Source: Deltaproteobacteria bacterium (GTDB lineage Bacteria > Desulfobacterota > DSM-4660 > Desulfatiglandales > HGW-15). From it: a DNA stretch of 6,718 bases. A program made the translations under genes and the position numbers. The stretch's first letter is position 1. Each line of letters begins with the position of its first letter. Below the pieces are notes generated by a model. The model made no database searches. It saw only the letters and a program-made list of their open reading frames with translations, and was not told the origin of the DNA. The DNA lies in the NCBI GenBank assembly GCA_016929815.1, contig JAFGIC010000218.1:1-6718 (forward strand), written 5' to 3'. Shown piece after piece: positions 5,660-6,718 of this stretch.

Positions 5660-6718
5660 GTGATGGAAAGAACAAGAGTAGCAACAGGCGTGAGCCATTT
5701 GGACCGTCTATTGGGAGGCCTTTTTATCGGAGACAATGTCCTGTGGCACGATGATGCCGGCAGCCTGGCTTCGGTCTTTTGTCTTAATTTTATTCAGGCT
5801 TCACAGACCCAGAACAGGGCCATCATTTATGTGAGTTTTGACCGGTCTCCCCGAAATCTCCTGGAGAAATTAGGGACATTAGCGGATTACGGCGCCTTGA
5901 CCATCCTGGATTGCTTTACTTACGGCAAAGGGGAGGGTTCGGAAGTCTTTCTCAAATTCTATGAAGATAATGGATCTGAGTATCCCTGCAGGGTTATCAC
6001 GGTTGAGGAACCACGCCAGGTGGATAAGGTCATGGATGCTTTTTACGGTATCCACGGAGAGATGGAAGGTGATGTCCGATTTGTCTTTGAAAGCCTGACC
6101 GGCATGCAGGAGCTATGGGGCGGGGAGGATAATCTCCTCAAATTTTATACTCACTCCTGTCCCAGGTTGTATGAACTGAACACTGTTGCTTACTGGGTCC
6201 TGGAGAAAAGGGCCCATTCATCACGTCTTAAGGCCCAGATCAATCAGATCGCCCAGGTTGCAATCGACCTCTCTGTAAAGAGAGGCACGACCTCCTTAAC
6301 TATACTTAAAGCGGAAAACAGAGATCTGGATTCATTGGATAAACCACACAGCTACTGGACCAAAGACCTGAATGTCACGTTTGATTCTGAAAAACGGAAA
6401 ACAGGCAGGGTTGACTTGGGGATGCGCCTGAAAGAGCTTCGCACTAAACGGGGCCTCTCCCAGACTGAGCTTGCCAAACTCGTTGGTGTAACCCCCAGCA
6501 CCATTTCGCAGGTGGAGAGTAATCTCATTTACCCCTCCTTGCCCGCATTGCTCAAGATGGCGGAGATTCTCGCCATAGAGGTGAGCTCTTTTTTTCAGGA
6601 TTCCGCTGATATCGGAAGTAAAGTTATCTTCCCTGAATCAGAGGCATCCGAAATAAAGTTCTCTGATCTGCCGGATGGAAATATACGGGCCAAACTTCTG
6701 ACTCCTCTGGATCTTGAC
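5660..6718 (+). CDS. Degenerate KaiC-like domain fused to XRE HTH regulator, 3'-truncated
   Basis: Probable transcriptional regulator; frame open for 353 codons to the window edge. Counting from the ATG at 5663: residues 5-215 resemble a KaiC/RecA-like domain, opening TGVSHLDRLLGGLFIGDNVLW and continuing AIIYVSFDRSPRNLLEKL. The P-loop position reads HDDAGSLASVF (29-39) with no GKT/S, and the Walker B strand reads VRFVFESLTG (138-147), so ATP hydrolysis is unlikely. Residues 254-311 are an XRE-type helix-turn-helix: MRLKELRTKRGLSQTELAKLVGVTPSTISQVESNLIYPSLPALLKMAEILAIEVSSFF. A cupin domain often follows such an HTH, and IKFSDLPDGNIRAKLLTPLD (331-350) fits its beginning, but it is cut off. Start is GTG 5660 (GAGG at 8 bases) or ATG 5663 (11 bases); a stop codon at 5639 excludes anything longer. 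The eroded domain may sense a ligand instead of using ATP. It is monocistronic or leads a new operon. Target unknown; autoregulation suggested by GATAAAT sites. Confidence 0.85.
   Translation, partial: MMERTRVATGVSHLDRLLGGLFIGDNVLWHDDAGSLASVFCLNFIQASQTQNRAIIYVSFDRSPRNLLEKLGTLADYGALTILDCFTYGKGEGSEVFLKFYEDNGSEYPCRVITVEEPRQVDKVMDAFYGIHGEMEGDVRFVFESLTGMQELWGGEDNLLKFYTHSCPRLYELNTVAYWVLEKRAHSSRLKAQINQIAQVAIDLSVKRGTTSLTILKAENRDLDSLDKPHSYWTKDLNVTFDSEKRKTGRVDLGMRLKELRTKRGLSQTELAKLVGVTPSTISQVESNLIYPSLPALLKMAEILAIEVSSFFQDSADIGSKVIFPESEASEIKFSDLPDGNIRAKLLTPLDLD

Overview
The window looks like a chromosomal segment from an anaerobic Desulfobacterota (deltaproteobacterial) organism. This is inferred from the style of the proteins: a GAF-like/LuxR regulator of a type common in that group, an Hnd-type NuoE/NuoF pair with extra ferredoxin domains, and a KaiC-like/XRE fusion. 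No rRNA or other taxonomic marker is present, so the assignment is tentative.

Layout from left to right: (1) a 3'-truncated ammonium transporter gene (amt) on the minus strand, running off the left edge. It has an Amt-type pore, a well-placed Shine-Dalgarno site and a good match to a sigma-54 (-24/-12) promoter. (2) A 324-residue GAF-like/coiled-coil/LuxR-HTH regulator, also on the minus strand. (3) A 175-bp divergent intergenic region with four copies of the heptamer TGCCTAT arranged as two inverted repeats, one with 16-bp arms matching at 15 of 16 positions, around the likely promoter of the next operon. (4) A tight plus-strand operon of three genes: a NuoE-like [2Fe-2S] protein, a large NuoF-like FMN/NAD(P)H-binding flavoprotein with N-terminal [2Fe-2S] and C-terminal 2x[4Fe-4S] domains, and a HoxU/NuoG-N-like iron-sulfur protein. 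(5) A 338-bp gene-poor stretch with an imperfect stem-loop and a promoter/operator for the next gene. (6) A plus-strand gene, cut by the right edge, encoding a KaiC/RecA-like domain without a Walker A motif, fused to an XRE helix-turn-helix and probably a cupin domain.

The three central genes together form a complete NAD(P)H-oxidising or NAD(P)-reducing diaphorase module: NAD(P)H to FMN, then along FeS clusters to a partner. No catalytic partner (hydrogenase, formate dehydrogenase, aldehyde oxidoreductase, BamB-like reductase) is encoded in the window, and the operon appears to end after the third gene. The module therefore presumably serves a partner encoded elsewhere. The divergent regulator is the obvious candidate controller through the TGCCTAT sites. 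The amt gene has its own nitrogen-type promoter and seems functionally separate. The least ordinary items are the operator array, the HoxU-like protein that lacks the His/Cys3 cluster site but has a Cys-rich tail, and the Walker-less KaiC-like/XRE fusion.
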